Source: Burkholderia pseudomultivorans (GTDB taxonomy: Bacteria > Pseudomonadota > Gammaproteobacteria > Burkholderiales > Burkholderiaceae). From it: 64,000 nt of DNA. The notes below the pieces were generated by a model. That model ran no database searches. It saw only the letters and a list, made by a program, of their open reading frames with translations, and was not told the origin of the DNA. How positions within the stretch are numbered: the stretch's first letter is position 1; every line of letters starts with the position of its first letter. This document shows, in pieces, positions 10,355-18,922 of this stretch. The stretch spans positions 124,001 through 188,000 of the forward strand of contig NZ_CP013377.1 in assembly GCF_001718415.1 (NCBI RefSeq), written 5' to 3'. The position numbers and the translations under genes are program-made.

Positions 10355-10397
10355 TCTGCGGCTTATGAATCGATACGGCAGGTGAACGGATCGCCGT

Positions 10398-11867
10398 TCA
10401 GCGCATCACGAACGGGTCGCCGATCGGATCGTCCGACGTGCGCAGCCATACGGACTTCGTGGTCGTGTATTCGAGCGCGGCGCTCAGACCGCCTTCGCGG
10501 CCGTGTCCGGACAGGCCGAAGCCGCCGAACGGCACGAGCGGCGACACGGCCCGATACGTGTTGATCCACACGATGCCCGAGCGCACGCGCTTCGACACGC
10601 GGTGAGCACGCGTGAGACTGGTCGTGAAGATGCCGGCCGCGAGGCCGTACGCGGTGCTGTTCGCCTTGTCGATCGCTTCCTGCTCGGATTCGAACGTGTC
10701 GACCGACAGCACCGGGCCGAACAATTCGGTGGTGATGCTGTCGGCGTGCGCGACGCCGGTGCAGTCGAGGATCGTCGGCGCGTAGTAATACCCGTCGCGC
10801 GCCAGCTTTTTTCCGCCGGCGAGCACTTTCGCCCCCTGGCGCACCGAGCGCTCGACGACCGTCTCGATGTGGCGAAGCTGTCGCTCGGTACAGAGCGGGC
10901 CGTATTCGGTTTCCCGCTCGCCGGGGGAGCCGACGCGAATCCGCGATACGCGTTCCACTAGCAGCGCGAGGAATCGATCCTTGACGGACGCCTCGATCAG
11001 CAGGCGCGAGCCCGCGACGCAGCTCTGGCCGCTCGCCGCGAAGATCGCCGCGACTTGCGCATTCACCGCGCTCTGGATGTCGGTATCGGCGAACACGATG
11101 AACGGCGACTTGCCGCCGAGTTCGAGCGACACCTTGGCGAGGTTACCGGCCGTATTGCGTACGATGTGGCGCGCGGTCTCGGGGCCGCCGGTGAACGCGA
11201 CCTTGTCCACATCGGGATGGCTGCTCAGCACCGCACCGCATTCCGGGCCGAAGCCCGTGACGACGTTGACGACACCGGGCGGGAAGCCGGCTTCGTGCAC
11301 GACGCGCGCGAACTCGAGCAGCGGCCCCGGTGCTTCCTCGGATGCCTTCAGCACCACGGTGCAGCCGGCCGCGAGCGCGGGGCCGAGCTTGACCGCGGAC
11401 AGGAACAGCTGGCTGTTCCACGGCACGATCGCGGCGACCACACCGACCGGCTGCCGCTCCAGCCATACCTGCATGTCGGGCTTGTCGACGGGGATGCTGC
11501 TGCCTTCGAGCTTGTCCGCGATGCCGGCGTAGTAGCGGTAATACTCGGCGACGTATGCAATCTGACTCGACGTTTCGCGGATGATCTTGCCGGTGTCGTT
11601 CGTTTCGATTTCGGCGAGCCGCGGTGCAGCCTGTTCGACGAGGTCCGCGAGCCGGTACAGCAGTTTGCCGCGCGCCGACGCGGTCAGACCTGCCCAGGCG
11701 CGATCGGTCAGTGCACGGCGGGCCGCCGCGACCGCACGATTCACTTCGTCCGTGCGGGCTTCCGGCATCTGCGCCCACACGGCGCCGGTCGCCGGATTGA
11801 TGCTGCCGAAGGTCGTGGCGCCCGGTTCGAACCGCCCGTCGATATACAGTTGAAAATGTGCATTCAT
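10398..11867 (-). CDS. NAD(P)-dependent aldehyde dehydrogenase
   Basis: 489 residues, standard ALDH superfamily length. Catalytic residues are present: Asn151 in VPWNSQ, Glu249 in LELGGKSP and nucleophile Cys283 in SGQSCVAGSR. The enzyme oxidises an aldehyde to a carboxylate in the cytoplasm. It resembles broad-specificity members (betaine-, hydroxymuconic- and semialdehyde-type), and no substrate can be fixed. It lies 12 bases after the luciferase-like monooxygenase gene. In pathways where a flavin monooxygenase opens a ring, a semialdehyde is a usual product, which would place this enzyme downstream of that step. Confidence 0.92.
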   Translation of the reverse strand: MNAHFQLYIDGRFEPGATTFGSINPATGAVWAQMPEARTDEVNRAVAAARRALTDRAWAGLTASARGKLLYRLADLVEQAAPRLAEIETNDTGKIIRETSSQIAYVAEYYRYYAGIADKLEGSSIPVDKPDMQVWLERQPVGVVAAIVPWNSQLFLSAVKLGPALAAGCTVVLKASEEAPGPLLEFARVVHEAGFPPGVVNVVTGFGPECGAVLSSHPDVDKVAFTGGPETARHIVRNTAGNLAKVSLELGGKSPFIVFADTDIQSAVNAQVAAIFAASGQSCVAGSRLLIEASVKDRFLALLVERVSRIRVGSPGERETEYGPLCTERQLRHIETVVERSVRQGAKVLAGGKKLARDGYYYAPTILDCTGVAHADSITTELFGPVLSVDTFESEQEAIDKANSTAYGLAAGIFTTSLTRAHRVSKRVRSGIVWINTYRAVSPLVPFGGFGLSGHGREGGLSAALEYTTTKSVWLRTSDDPIGDPFVMR

Positions 11868-11879
11868 GACATCGCCCCC

Positions 11880-12917
11880 TTACCGGAACGCCGGCATCAC
11901 GTCGCGGATCATCCGCTCGAGCGACGCCTTCTTGCGTTCGAAGCTCATGCCGGTGTCGATCCAGAACGAGTATTCGTCGAAGCCGAGCGCCTCATAGGCC
12001 TTGAGGCGCTCGATCACTTCGGCGGGCGTGCCGATCACGTTGTTCCTGCGCATCGCTTCCGGCGTGTAGAACGGGTGAGCGGCAATTTCGTCGCGGCTCA
12101 GCGGCTTGATCATCCCGCGGCTGACCGGACGCTCGTTCTTGAACCACGCGCCAAAGTAGTTGTAGAACACGTTGACTTCGTCGGCGGCCAGCTGCGCGTC
12201 GTCCTCGCTGCTCGCCACATAGGTGTGACGCAGCAGCATGATCTGCGGGCGCGGCACGTCGCTGTACTTCGCGCACGCGGCGTTGAAGTGGCCGACGAGC
12301 TTCTCGACTTCGTCGTCGCCGAGATGCAGCGGCGTGACCTGCACGTTACAGCCGTTGGCCACCGCGAACTCGTGGCTGTTCGGGTCGCGCGCGGCTACCC
12401 AGATCGGCGGATGTGGCTGCTGCAGCGGCAGCGGCGACGATGTCGTCGACGGGAACTTCCAGAATTCGCCGTCGTGCGCGTAATTGCCTTCCCACAGCTT
12501 CTTCACGGCCGGAATCAGCTCGCGCATGCGCTGGCCTGCGCTCCACGCGTCGAGACCCGGCATCAGGCGCTCGTATTCGAACGAGTAGGCGCCGCGCGCG
12601 ATGCCGAGCTCGAGGCGCCCGCCCGAGATGATGTCCGTCATCGCGGCTTCGCCGGCGAGCTTGATCGGATGCCAGAACGGCGCGACGACCGTGCCCGTGC
12701 CGAGCCGTACGCGCTTCGTCTTGTTCGCGAGATCGGCGAGGTTGATGAACGGGTTCGGCGCGATCGTGAAATCCATGCCGTGGTGTTCGCCGGTCCAGAC
12801 GGCGTGCATGCCGCCGCGATCGGCGATCTGGCACAGCTCGACCATCTCGTCGTACAGCTGCTTTTGGCTGGTCTGGTCGGAGACGCGCTCCATGTGAACG
12901 AAAAGCGAAAAACGCAT
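11880..12917 (-). CDS. luciferase-like (LLM) flavin-dependent monooxygenase
   Basis: 345 residues forming one bacterial-luciferase TIM barrel. Recognisable parts are MRFSLFVHM at the N-terminus, WTGEHHGMDF, LGTGTVVAPFWHPI and the flavin-phosphate region GRLELGIARGAYSFEYE. Members use FMNH2 supplied by a separate reductase, together with O2, to oxygenate alkanesulfonates, chelators or N-heterocycles. The neighbouring flavin reductase gene lies 11 bases upstream in the same operon, giving a complete two-component system. I regard it as the ring-attacking or C-N/C-S cleaving enzyme of the island. Substrate unknown. Confidence 0.9.
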   Translation of the reverse strand: MRFSLFVHMERVSDQTSQKQLYDEMVELCQIADRGGMHAVWTGEHHGMDFTIAPNPFINLADLANKTKRVRLGTGTVVAPFWHPIKLAGEAAMTDIISGGRLELGIARGAYSFEYERLMPGLDAWSAGQRMRELIPAVKKLWEGNYAHDGEFWKFPSTTSSPLPLQQPHPPIWVAARDPNSHEFAVANGCNVQVTPLHLGDDEVEKLVGHFNAACAKYSDVPRPQIMLLRHTYVASSEDDAQLAADEVNVFYNYFGAWFKNERPVSRGMIKPLSRDEIAAHPFYTPEAMRRNNVIGTPAEVIERLKAYEALGFDEYSFWIDTGMSFERKKASLERMIRDVMPAFR

Positions 12918-12928
12918 GATGGGACCTT

Positions 12929-13864
12929 TCAGGAAAGAAGCGGACGGACGGTGCCGGTGCTGTGATCGCCGAAGTACAGGCCGTAACTCTTCAGCTGGCT
13001 CTCCTTGCGATAGCGTTCGAGCATGCTGGCGAGCGCGCTGTCCTGGAACGCGTCGGCGTCGAGATCGTCGAGGCTCACGAATTCGCCGGCGGCCGCCGCT
13101 TCATCCGGTGCGCTGCAGAGGAACGAGATGTACTGGTAGTGCGTCTCGGTATTGTTGTAGACCGAATAGATAAAGCTTGCCGATGCGTCGGGCTGGTATT
13201 GCCGGAAGAGTTCGGCGAGCGCCTTGTCGGCGCCTTCGCGGCCGATCTCCTTCGCGGGCAGTGTCCACTTGCCTTCGGCGGTGCGGATCATGAGCACCTT
13301 GTCGTCGCGCGCAATGATCGCGCTGACGACGACCTTCGGGCCCGCGATGACTTCGGTCGACAGCTTCGCCGGCGTGAAATAACCGCCGCGGTAGTAACCG
13401 AGCCCCGCGTAACCTGCCGAATGAAACGCCTCGACCTTGCCGACGATGATGGCGTGATCGCCCGCATCGATCACTTCGTGCGTCGTGCAGTCGAACCACG
13501 CGCTGACGTCGTCGATCAGCGGATTACGATGTGCGCTCAGATGCCAGCCGACGTTCGCGAAGCGGTCGTCGCTCGGGCGCGCGAACCTGTTCGACAGGTC
13601 CTTTTGCCCTTCCGCGAGGATGTTGATCGCAAAGTGACCGGCCGTGGAAAACGTCTGGAAATTGCTCGACGTCTTCGCGATGCTGACGAGCAGCAGTGCC
13701 GGATCCAGCGACACCGACGAGAACGAGTTCGCGGTAAAGCCGAGCGGCTGGCCGTCGTCGCGCACGGTGGTGACGATCGTCACGCCGGTCATGAAGGCGC
13801 CGAACGCATCGCGCAGTTCCCGCGTGTTGATGACCGGCATTTCCTGGCTGATTGCTTGGCTCAT
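12929..13864 (-). CDS. flavin reductase fused to a degenerate Nudix-like C-terminal domain (copy 1)
   Basis: 311 residues, far longer than the usual 160-190 of stand-alone reductases. Residues 12-165 are a flavin-reductase-like (FMN-binding split barrel) domain with MTGVTIVTTV, GFTANSFSSVSLDP and CTTHEVIDAGDHAIIVGKVE. Residues about 170-311 form a second domain (VVVSAIIARDDKVLMIRT, GKWTLPAKEIG) whose spacing resembles Nudix folds but whose GX5EX7REUXEE box is not intact. It probably supplies reduced flavin to the adjacent LLM monooxygenase. One base separates it from the alpha/beta hydrolase gene. A paralogue with the same architecture lies at 16668-17630. Confidence 0.85.
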   Translation of the reverse strand: MSQAISQEMPVINTRELRDAFGAFMTGVTIVTTVRDDGQPLGFTANSFSSVSLDPALLLVSIAKTSSNFQTFSTAGHFAINILAEGQKDLSNRFARPSDDRFANVGWHLSAHRNPLIDDVSAWFDCTTHEVIDAGDHAIIVGKVEAFHSAGYAGLGYYRGGYFTPAKLSTEVIAGPKVVVSAIIARDDKVLMIRTAEGKWTLPAKEIGREGADKALAELFRQYQPDASASFIYSVYNNTETHYQYISFLCSAPDEAAAAGEFVSLDDLDADAFQDSALASMLERYRKESQLKSYGLYFGDHSTGTVRPLLS

Positions 13865-13865
13865 G

Positions 13866-14684
13866 TCACACTTCCGATTTCAGGGTTTCCGCCTGCGGCA
13901 CGGTCTGCAGCCACGCGCGCAGCGCGCGATTGACTGTGTCGGGCGCGGTCAGGTTCACCATGTGACGCTCGCTCTCGATCACGACGGCCTTACCGTCTTG
14001 CGCGGCCTGCGCCATTTGCCGCGCCATCTCGGGCGTCGAATTCGGATCGTCCGATCCCGTCAGCACGAGGGCGGGGCACGCGATCCGGTGCCACGCGTCC
14101 GCGTAGACGTCGTCGCCGTTCGCGAAGGCGTGGTACGCGATCGCATAACCGGCGAGGTCGACCGACTGCAGCCACGATTGCACCTTTCGCGCGGCGGCCT
14201 GCTGCGCTTCTTCCGCATTGAACCAGCGCTTGAGCGGCGTATCGACGTCGACGGTGCCCGACCGCAATTCGGCGGCGCGTTGCAGCACGGCTTCGCGCGC
14301 CTGCTCGGTGCGGCGGTACACACCGTTCAGGACCGCCACGCGCTTGACGAGATCGGGGCGCGTGACGGCGACGCCGGCTGCGATCAACGAGCCCATCGAA
14401 TGGCCGGCCAGGTTAACGGGGCCGACCTTCAGCGCGTCGATGAACTCGACCGCCCACTGCACGAATTGCGGCAACTCGGCGTCGTTGTCGAGCGGATCGC
14501 TCCTCCCGTGGCCCGGCATGTCGACGGAGATCACGCGAAAGTCGCGCGACAGGTCGTCGATCTGCGGATACCACGCGCTCGCCTGCATGCCGACCCCATG
14601 AATCAGCACCAGCGGTTCGCCGGCGCCCTGGTCGAGATAGTGGGCGACTCGGTTATTTGACAGCGGCAGGGTTCTTGACGTCAT
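13866..14684 (-). CDS. alpha/beta hydrolase
   Basis: 272 residues from ATG 14684, chosen because earlier in-frame starts lie inside the upstream gene and lack similarity. The N-terminus overlaps the end of that gene by 32 bases, implying translational coupling. The fold is clear: oxyanion motif LVLIHGVGMQ, GHGRSD, nucleophile elbow GHSMG (Ser96), acid loop TGSDDPNSTPE and the late histidine ERHMV. It resembles RutD-, PcaD- and HsaD-type hydrolases that process products of ring opening. In this operon it would cleave a C-C, ester or amide bond made by the monooxygenase. Confidence 0.88.
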   Translation of the reverse strand: MTSRTLPLSNNRVAHYLDQGAGEPLVLIHGVGMQASAWYPQIDDLSRDFRVISVDMPGHGRSDPLDNDAELPQFVQWAVEFIDALKVGPVNLAGHSMGSLIAAGVAVTRPDLVKRVAVLNGVYRRTEQAREAVLQRAAELRSGTVDVDTPLKRWFNAEEAQQAAARKVQSWLQSVDLAGYAIAYHAFANGDDVYADAWHRIACPALVLTGSDDPNSTPEMARQMAQAAQDGKAVVIESERHMVNLTAPDTVNRALRAWLQTVPQAETLKSEV

Positions 14685-15255
14685 TTCCGAGCTCTGCGAG
14701 ATCCTTGTAGCGGTCGCCGATGCGGTGATGCGGCCGGCCGGCGGTGGCGGCGCCGAGGGCAATGACGAGTTCGTCGGCGGCCGGCGCGTCCGGAATCGAG
14801 AACTGGAGCGTCAGGTAGTGCGAACGGCGGCCTTCGTCGTTCTTGTCCATCATCGGAATCAGCAGCGGCGCGTTGGCCGGGCCGCGCGTGTTGTTGAACG
14901 CGAGATACGACTTCGCGCCGACGGCCGTCCGATACGTATTGCCGAAATGCAGCGTGTGGATCAGCGCGGATGCGTGCTCGATCTCGCCGTCGAGACCGAC
15001 GATCGCGCTCTTGCCGAACGCTTCGACGGCGTCGCCCGAACCGGCTTCGTCGAGGATCAGCTTCGTCAGGTGTTCGCTCAGTTGCGGTGCGAGCGCGCGA
15101 ATCTCCGGCGACAGGTCCTCGACGTATCCGCGGCCCGCCCACGGGTTCTTGATCACGGCGACCGCGCCGATCATCTTCAGCGGTTTCGCAGCGACCTTGT
15201 CGCCATCCACGTACAGCGTTTCGACGTGGAGGACGGACTTCCGAATCAGGCTCAT
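14653..15255 (-). CDS. AA_synth family protein (PF06684, formerly DUF1185)
   Basis: 200 residues covering the whole family. Recognised by LHVETLYVDGDK near the N-terminus, AVIKNPWAGRGYVEDL, FGKSAIVGLDGEIEHASALIH and NNTRGPANAPLL. Structures known for this family show a chorismate-mutase-like trimeric fold, and the biochemical role is unsettled despite the name. ATG 15255 follows GGAAGG. It is the first gene of the leftward catabolic operon and sits just behind the palindromic operators at 15294-15320. Position with a monooxygenase, hydrolase and ALDH argues for a catabolic enzyme, perhaps a hydrolase or isomerase. Confidence 0.85.
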   Translation of the reverse strand: MSLIRKSVLHVETLYVDGDKVAAKPLKMIGAVAVIKNPWAGRGYVEDLSPEIRALAPQLSEHLTKLILDEAGSGDAVEAFGKSAIVGLDGEIEHASALIHTLHFGNTYRTAVGAKSYLAFNNTRGPANAPLLIPMMDKNDEGRRSHYLTLQFSIPDAPAADELVIALGAATAGRPHHRIGDRYKDLAELGNDVKNPAAVK

Positions 15256-15293
15256 GGCACCTTCCTTTCATGCGTTGATTGTGAGATTCATTG

Positions 15294-15320
15294 TGGTATA
15301 CCATGTTACGGCATGCCATG
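15294..15320. promoter_or_regulatory. two GntR-type operators in the divergent promoter region
   Basis: TGGTATACCA (15294-15303) is a perfect palindrome. A second, imperfect copy, ACGGCATGCCAT (15308-15319), follows 15 bases later, centre to centre. They match the sites at 15719-15734, 16576-16587 and 16618-16629. They lie between the AA_synth and DUF1330 genes and probably control both directions. Confidence 0.75.
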
Positions 15321-15365
15321 AGTGTTAACCCGTGTCTTGAAATTGCGCGAAAGCGGAGGTGAAAA

Positions 15366-15656
15366 ATGAGTGCGTACTGGATTGCTCACGTGCAGGTGTT
15401 GGATCCCGTGAAGTACAAGGACTACACGGACCTCGCGCCGCAGGCGTTCAAGAAGTTCGGCGCTGTGTTCCTGGCACGCGGCGGCGCGTCGCAGACGCTC
15501 GAGGGCAACGCGTTCGAGCGCCACGTCGTGATCCGCTTTCCCGATATGGACACTGCGCTCGCGTGTTATCACTCACCGGAATACCAGGCGGCGAAGGCGA
15601 AGCGGGATGGACATTGCCGCGCACAGATCGCGATCGTCGAGGGGTTGGAGGGCTGA
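15366..15656 (+). CDS. DUF1330 domain protein
   Basis: 96 residues forming one ferredoxin-like alpha/beta domain of the DUF1330 family, recognised by AYWIAHVQVLDPVKYKDYTD and FPDMDTALACYHSPEYQAAK. Related dimeric barrels include monooxygenase- and EthD-like proteins; many DUF1330 proteins lie in catabolic clusters, and their reaction is usually unknown. The ATG follows GGAGGTGAAAA. It diverges from the AA_synth gene across shared operators, so it should be induced with the leftward operon. Confidence 0.85.
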   Translation: MSAYWIAHVQVLDPVKYKDYTDLAPQAFKKFGAVFLARGGASQTLEGNAFERHVVIRFPDMDTALACYHSPEYQAAKAKRDGHCRAQIAIVEGLEG

Positions 15657-15718
15657 GCGGGCGATGTCGGCAGGCGCGCGGCGGGCGGGATGGAAAGCTC
15701 GCTGACAGTTAGGTCATA

Positions 15719-15734
15719 ATATGGCATTCCATAT
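15719..15734. promoter_or_regulatory. GntR operator upstream of the first gntR gene
   Basis: ATATGGCATTCCATAT is a 16-base palindrome with one central asymmetry, 56 bases before the regulator start. It matches the other sites of the island and suggests autoregulation. Confidence 0.75.
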
Positions 15735-15789
15735 TGGCGGCCGGTTCGTGGCCGGCTGCAGGCCCACACCGTTTCCAAGAGTGCCGTCC

Positions 15790-16479
15790 ATGCAAGACCT
15801 GAAAATCGACCGCAATGCCAAGACCCTGCGCGAACTGACGCTCGACAAGCTGCGCGGCGCGATCGTGCAGGGCTATTTCCGACCGGGCGCACGGCTCGTC
15901 GAGCGCACGCTCTGCGACGAACTCGGCGTGAGTCGCACGGTGGTGCGCGAGGTGCTGCGGCATCTCGAGACGGAAGGGCTGGTCGAGACCGTGTCGCGGC
16001 AGGGGCCGGTGGTCGCGCGGCTCGATCCGGCGCAGGTGGGCGAGATCTATGAACTGCGCGGGCTGCTCGAAGCCAATGCCGCGCGTGCGTGCGCAGAGAG
16101 CGCCACACCCGAAGTCGTGCAGCGACTGCGCGAGAATCGCGCGGTGATCGAGGATGCGTTCGAGAAGGACGATCTGCCGCGCGTGCTCGAATACACCGAG
16201 CGCTTCTATGAAGCGCTGTTCGAGGCGGCCGGCAAGCAGGTGTCGCTGACGGTCGTCAAGACGCTTAACGCGCGCATCAACCGCCTGCGTGCGCTGACCA
16301 TCGCGATGCCGGGGCGTGGCAGCGATTCCAATACCGAGATGAACCGCCTGCTCGACGCGATCGAGCGGCGCGACGGCGACGCAGCCGCGGCGGCATCGGC
16401 TGCACACATCAAGCGCGTGTCCGAGTTGGCACTGTCCGCGCTCGCGCAGCAGCAGGAAGAGGCCGTCGGCGATCGCTGA
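15790..16479 (+). CDS. GntR-family regulator, FadR/FCD subfamily (copy 1)
   Basis: 229 residues. The N-terminal winged helix (about 12-75) contains LGVSRTVVREVLRHLETEGL, the recognition segment. Residues 85-225 form the all-helical FCD ligand domain with conserved acidic/His positions (ELRGLLEANAARAC and EYTERFYEAL). FCD regulators usually repress catabolic operons and are released by a carboxylate substrate. The frame is open from 15721, but ATG 15790 gives the expected start, and the earlier region holds the operator. It lies in the middle of the island, flanked by palindromes that fit this subfamily's short operators, so it is the likely local repressor. Confidence 0.9.
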   Translation: MQDLKIDRNAKTLRELTLDKLRGAIVQGYFRPGARLVERTLCDELGVSRTVVREVLRHLETEGLVETVSRQGPVVARLDPAQVGEIYELRGLLEANAARACAESATPEVVQRLRENRAVIEDAFEKDDLPRVLEYTERFYEALFEAAGKQVSLTVVKTLNARINRLRALTIAMPGRGSDSNTEMNRLLDAIERRDGDAAAAASAAHIKRVSELALSALAQQQEEAVGDR

Positions 16480-16520
16480 CGGCACGCCGGCGCGGGCGTC
16501 GATACGCGCGATTCACCATG

Positions 16521-16553
16521 AAAGGCCGTCGGCACACCTGCCGGCGGCCTTTT
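16521..16553 (+). terminator. Rho-independent terminator after gntR copy 1
   Basis: A 13-bp stem (AAAGGCCGTCGGC with CCGGCGGCCTTT, one G-T pair) around a 6-base loop, ending in TTTTG. It separates the regulator transcript from the flavin reductase/ABC operon. Confidence 0.85.
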
Positions 16554-16575
16554 GTTTCGTCTGTTGATTCGACTC

Positions 16576-16629
16576 ATGGTATTCCATAATACAACGCCGC
16601 TCGTTGTAGCCCATAAGATGGCATACCAT
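16576..16629. promoter_or_regulatory. pair of GntR operators before the flavin reductase 2 / ABC operon
   Basis: ATGGTATTCCAT (16576-16587) and ATGGCATACCAT (16618-16629) are 42 bases apart, four helical turns, on the same face of DNA. Both match the island consensus ATGGYATNCCAT. They lie 39-92 bases before the next start codon, in a promoter position. Confidence 0.78.
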
Positions 16630-16667
16630 AATCTCATCGAGCGGCACAGCCATTACGGGAGGACGCC

Positions 16668-17630
16668 ATGACCGAGTCGACAACCGAGTCCATCACGCAG
16701 CGGGCATTCGACGCGTCCGGCTTTCGCCGTGCGCTCGGCACATTCGTCACCGGCGTGACGGTCGTCACGACGATCCAGCCAGACGGTTCGCCGCGTGGCT
16801 TCACCGCGAATTCCTTCACGTCGGTGTCGCTCGATCCGCCGTTGATTCTCGTGTGCATCGCAAAGACGGCGTCGAGCCATCCGGTGTTCTCGGCCACGCA
16901 GCGTTTTGCGGTCAGCGTGCTCGCGGAAAACCAGACCGACGTGTCGGGCGTGTTCGCATCGAAAGCACAGGACAAATTCGCCCGGGTGCCGTGGGACACG
17001 CGCAAGACAGGTGCCCCGGTGATCCGGGATGCGGCCGCGAGCTTCGACTGCGTAACGCACGACGTGGTCGATGCGGGGGACCACATCATCCTGATCGGAC
17101 GCGTGGTCGACTTCGCGCAGACAAGCGCGTCGCCGCTCGGCTATTGCCGCGGCGCGTACGTGAACTTCAGCCTGTCGCAGGAGGCGTTGTCCGCGGCGGG
17201 GCGCGCGCAGGTGGGCGCGATTCTCGAACATCGCGACGGGCTGGTGCTCGTCGATACGCCGCGCGGCCTGCGCCTGCCGACCGGCAGCCGGCTCGAACCG
17301 GCGAGCGATGCGGCGAGCCTGCGCGGCGTGCTGGCGAAACTCGGGCTCAACGCGCATCTCGACTTCCTGTTCGCCGTCTTCGAATCGGCCGGCGGCCGCG
17401 AGCCGGGCGTGCACATCTATTACCGCGGCCGCGTGATGCCCACCGGTTCGCCGTGGTTCGACAGCAGTATCCGCATCGTGCCGCTGTGGCAGGTTCCTTG
17501 GGACGAAATCGCCGATACCGCCGTGCGCTCGATGCTCGAGCGCTACGTGCGCGAACGCCGGCAGGACGCATATGGAATCTACGTTGGCGACGCGCAGGCC
17601 GGTACGGTCCAGCCGCTGGCTGTCGCATAA
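16668..17630 (+). CDS. flavin reductase fused to a degenerate Nudix-like domain (copy 2)
   Basis: 320 residues with the same two-domain layout as the gene at 12929-13864. The reductase domain (about 18-170) has VTGVTVVTTI, GFTANSFTSVSLDPP and CVTHDVVDAGDHIILIGRV. The C-terminal domain (about 178-320) shares the ending SMLERYVRERRQDAYGIYVG followed by GTVQPL. The Nudix catalytic box is again absent. ATG 16668 follows GGGAGG. It heads the ABC transporter operon behind two operators. It could supply FMNH2 to the same LLM enzyme or to another oxygenase, or its tail may sense the substrate. Confidence 0.85.
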   Translation: MTESTTESITQRAFDASGFRRALGTFVTGVTVVTTIQPDGSPRGFTANSFTSVSLDPPLILVCIAKTASSHPVFSATQRFAVSVLAENQTDVSGVFASKAQDKFARVPWDTRKTGAPVIRDAAASFDCVTHDVVDAGDHIILIGRVVDFAQTSASPLGYCRGAYVNFSLSQEALSAAGRAQVGAILEHRDGLVLVDTPRGLRLPTGSRLEPASDAASLRGVLAKLGLNAHLDFLFAVFESAGGREPGVHIYYRGRVMPTGSPWFDSSIRIVPLWQVPWDEIADTAVRSMLERYVRERRQDAYGIYVGDAQAGTVQPLAVA

Positions 17631-17728
17631 CGGCATCGGCGGCGCGCGCTGCCGGACTGAGCACGCGTATTCGGAGGGCTGCCGTTCCGGTGGCCGCGAG
17701 CCGCACCCGTTTCACCTGGAGAGAGACC

Positions 17729-18781
17729 ATGAGCAGCAGTAGCATCCCGCGTTTCGCAGCATCGCGTCTGGCATCGCAGCTTGCCTGTATCGCACCGTTG
17801 GCCGTTCTTTGCGCCGCACCGGCGCTCGCGGCGGAGCCGATCGTGTTCACGAGCTGGGGTGGCACGACCCAGTCGTCGCAGCAGAAGGACTGGGCGCAGC
17901 CGTTCACGCAGGCGAGCGGCATCAAGGTGCTGATGGACGGACCGACCGACTACGGCAAGCTCAAGGCGATGGTCGAAAGCGGCAACGTCAGCTGGGACGT
18001 GGTCGACGTCGAAGGCGACTTCGCGTATGCGGCGGAAAAGGCCGGGCTGATCGAGCCGATCGACTATTCCGTGGTGAAGAAGGCCGATCTCGACCCGCGC
18101 TTCGCGACGCCGTCCGCGGTGGGCAGTTTCTATTATTCGTTCGTACTCGGTTACAACAAGGCGAAGTACACGGGCGCGCAGCCGCAGAATTGGGCGGACC
18201 TGTTCGATACCACGCGCTTCCCGGGCAAGCGCACCTTCTACAAGTGGTCGGCGCCGGGTGTGCTCGAGATCGCGCTGCTTGCCGACGGCGTCGCGCCGAA
18301 CAAGCTGTATCCGCTCGATCTCGACCGCGCGTTCAGGAAGCTCGATTCGATCAAGGGCGACATCGTCTGGTGGAGCGGCGGCGCGCAATCGCAGCAGCTG
18401 CTCGCGTCGGGCGAAGCGCCGATCGGCATGTTCTGGAACGGCCGCCTGCATGCGCTTGCGCAGACGGGCGTACCGGTCGGCATGTCGTGGAATCAGAACC
18501 TGACCGCCGCCGACATGCTCGTGATCCCGAAGGGGGCGAAGCATCGCGACGCGGCGATGAAGTTCCTGGCCGCCGCAACGAGCGCAGAGGCCCAGGCCAG
18601 GTTCGCCGCCAATACCGGCTATGCACCGATCAACGTGAAGTCGGCTGCGCTGATGCCGCCGGCGATCGCGAAAGCATTGCCCGACCAGTACAAGGGTTCG
18701 CAGATCAATCTCGACATGAAGTACTGGGCCGAGAACCGCGATGCGATCGCAAAGCGCTGGTACGCGTGGCAGTCGAAGTAA
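17729..18781 (+). CDS. ABC transporter periplasmic binding protein, polyamine (PotD/PotF) type
   Basis: 350 residues. Residues 1-31 form a Sec signal peptide ending APALAA. The mature protein is a class II binding protein of the spermidine/putrescine group (IVFTSWGGTTQSSQQKDW, GNVSWDVVDVEGDFAY, FATPSAVGSFYYSFVLGYN). The ATG follows GGAGAGAG. It lies 98 bases after flavin reductase 2 and starts a binding protein-permease-permease-ATPase set. PotD-type proteins bind small cationic or amine compounds and some opine-like molecules. The true ligand is probably the substrate of the island. Confidence 0.9.
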   Translation: MSSSSIPRFAASRLASQLACIAPLAVLCAAPALAAEPIVFTSWGGTTQSSQQKDWAQPFTQASGIKVLMDGPTDYGKLKAMVESGNVSWDVVDVEGDFAYAAEKAGLIEPIDYSVVKKADLDPRFATPSAVGSFYYSFVLGYNKAKYTGAQPQNWADLFDTTRFPGKRTFYKWSAPGVLEIALLADGVAPNKLYPLDLDRAFRKLDSIKGDIVWWSGGAQSQQLLASGEAPIGMFWNGRLHALAQTGVPVGMSWNQNLTAADMLVIPKGAKHRDAAMKFLAAATSAEAQARFAANTGYAPINVKSAALMPPAIAKALPDQYKGSQINLDMKYWAENRDAIAKRWYAWQSK

Positions 18782-18922
18782 GCCGATGCGTCGCGTCGTA
18801 CCGACCTGAACGCCATTCAGGATCCCGAACCGGATGGAACCGGCGCGGCAGAGCAACGAACCTGCATGGGGCCAGCGGAAACAGGCACTGAAGTGCCGGC
18901 GCCGGCCGACAAAGGAGACACC

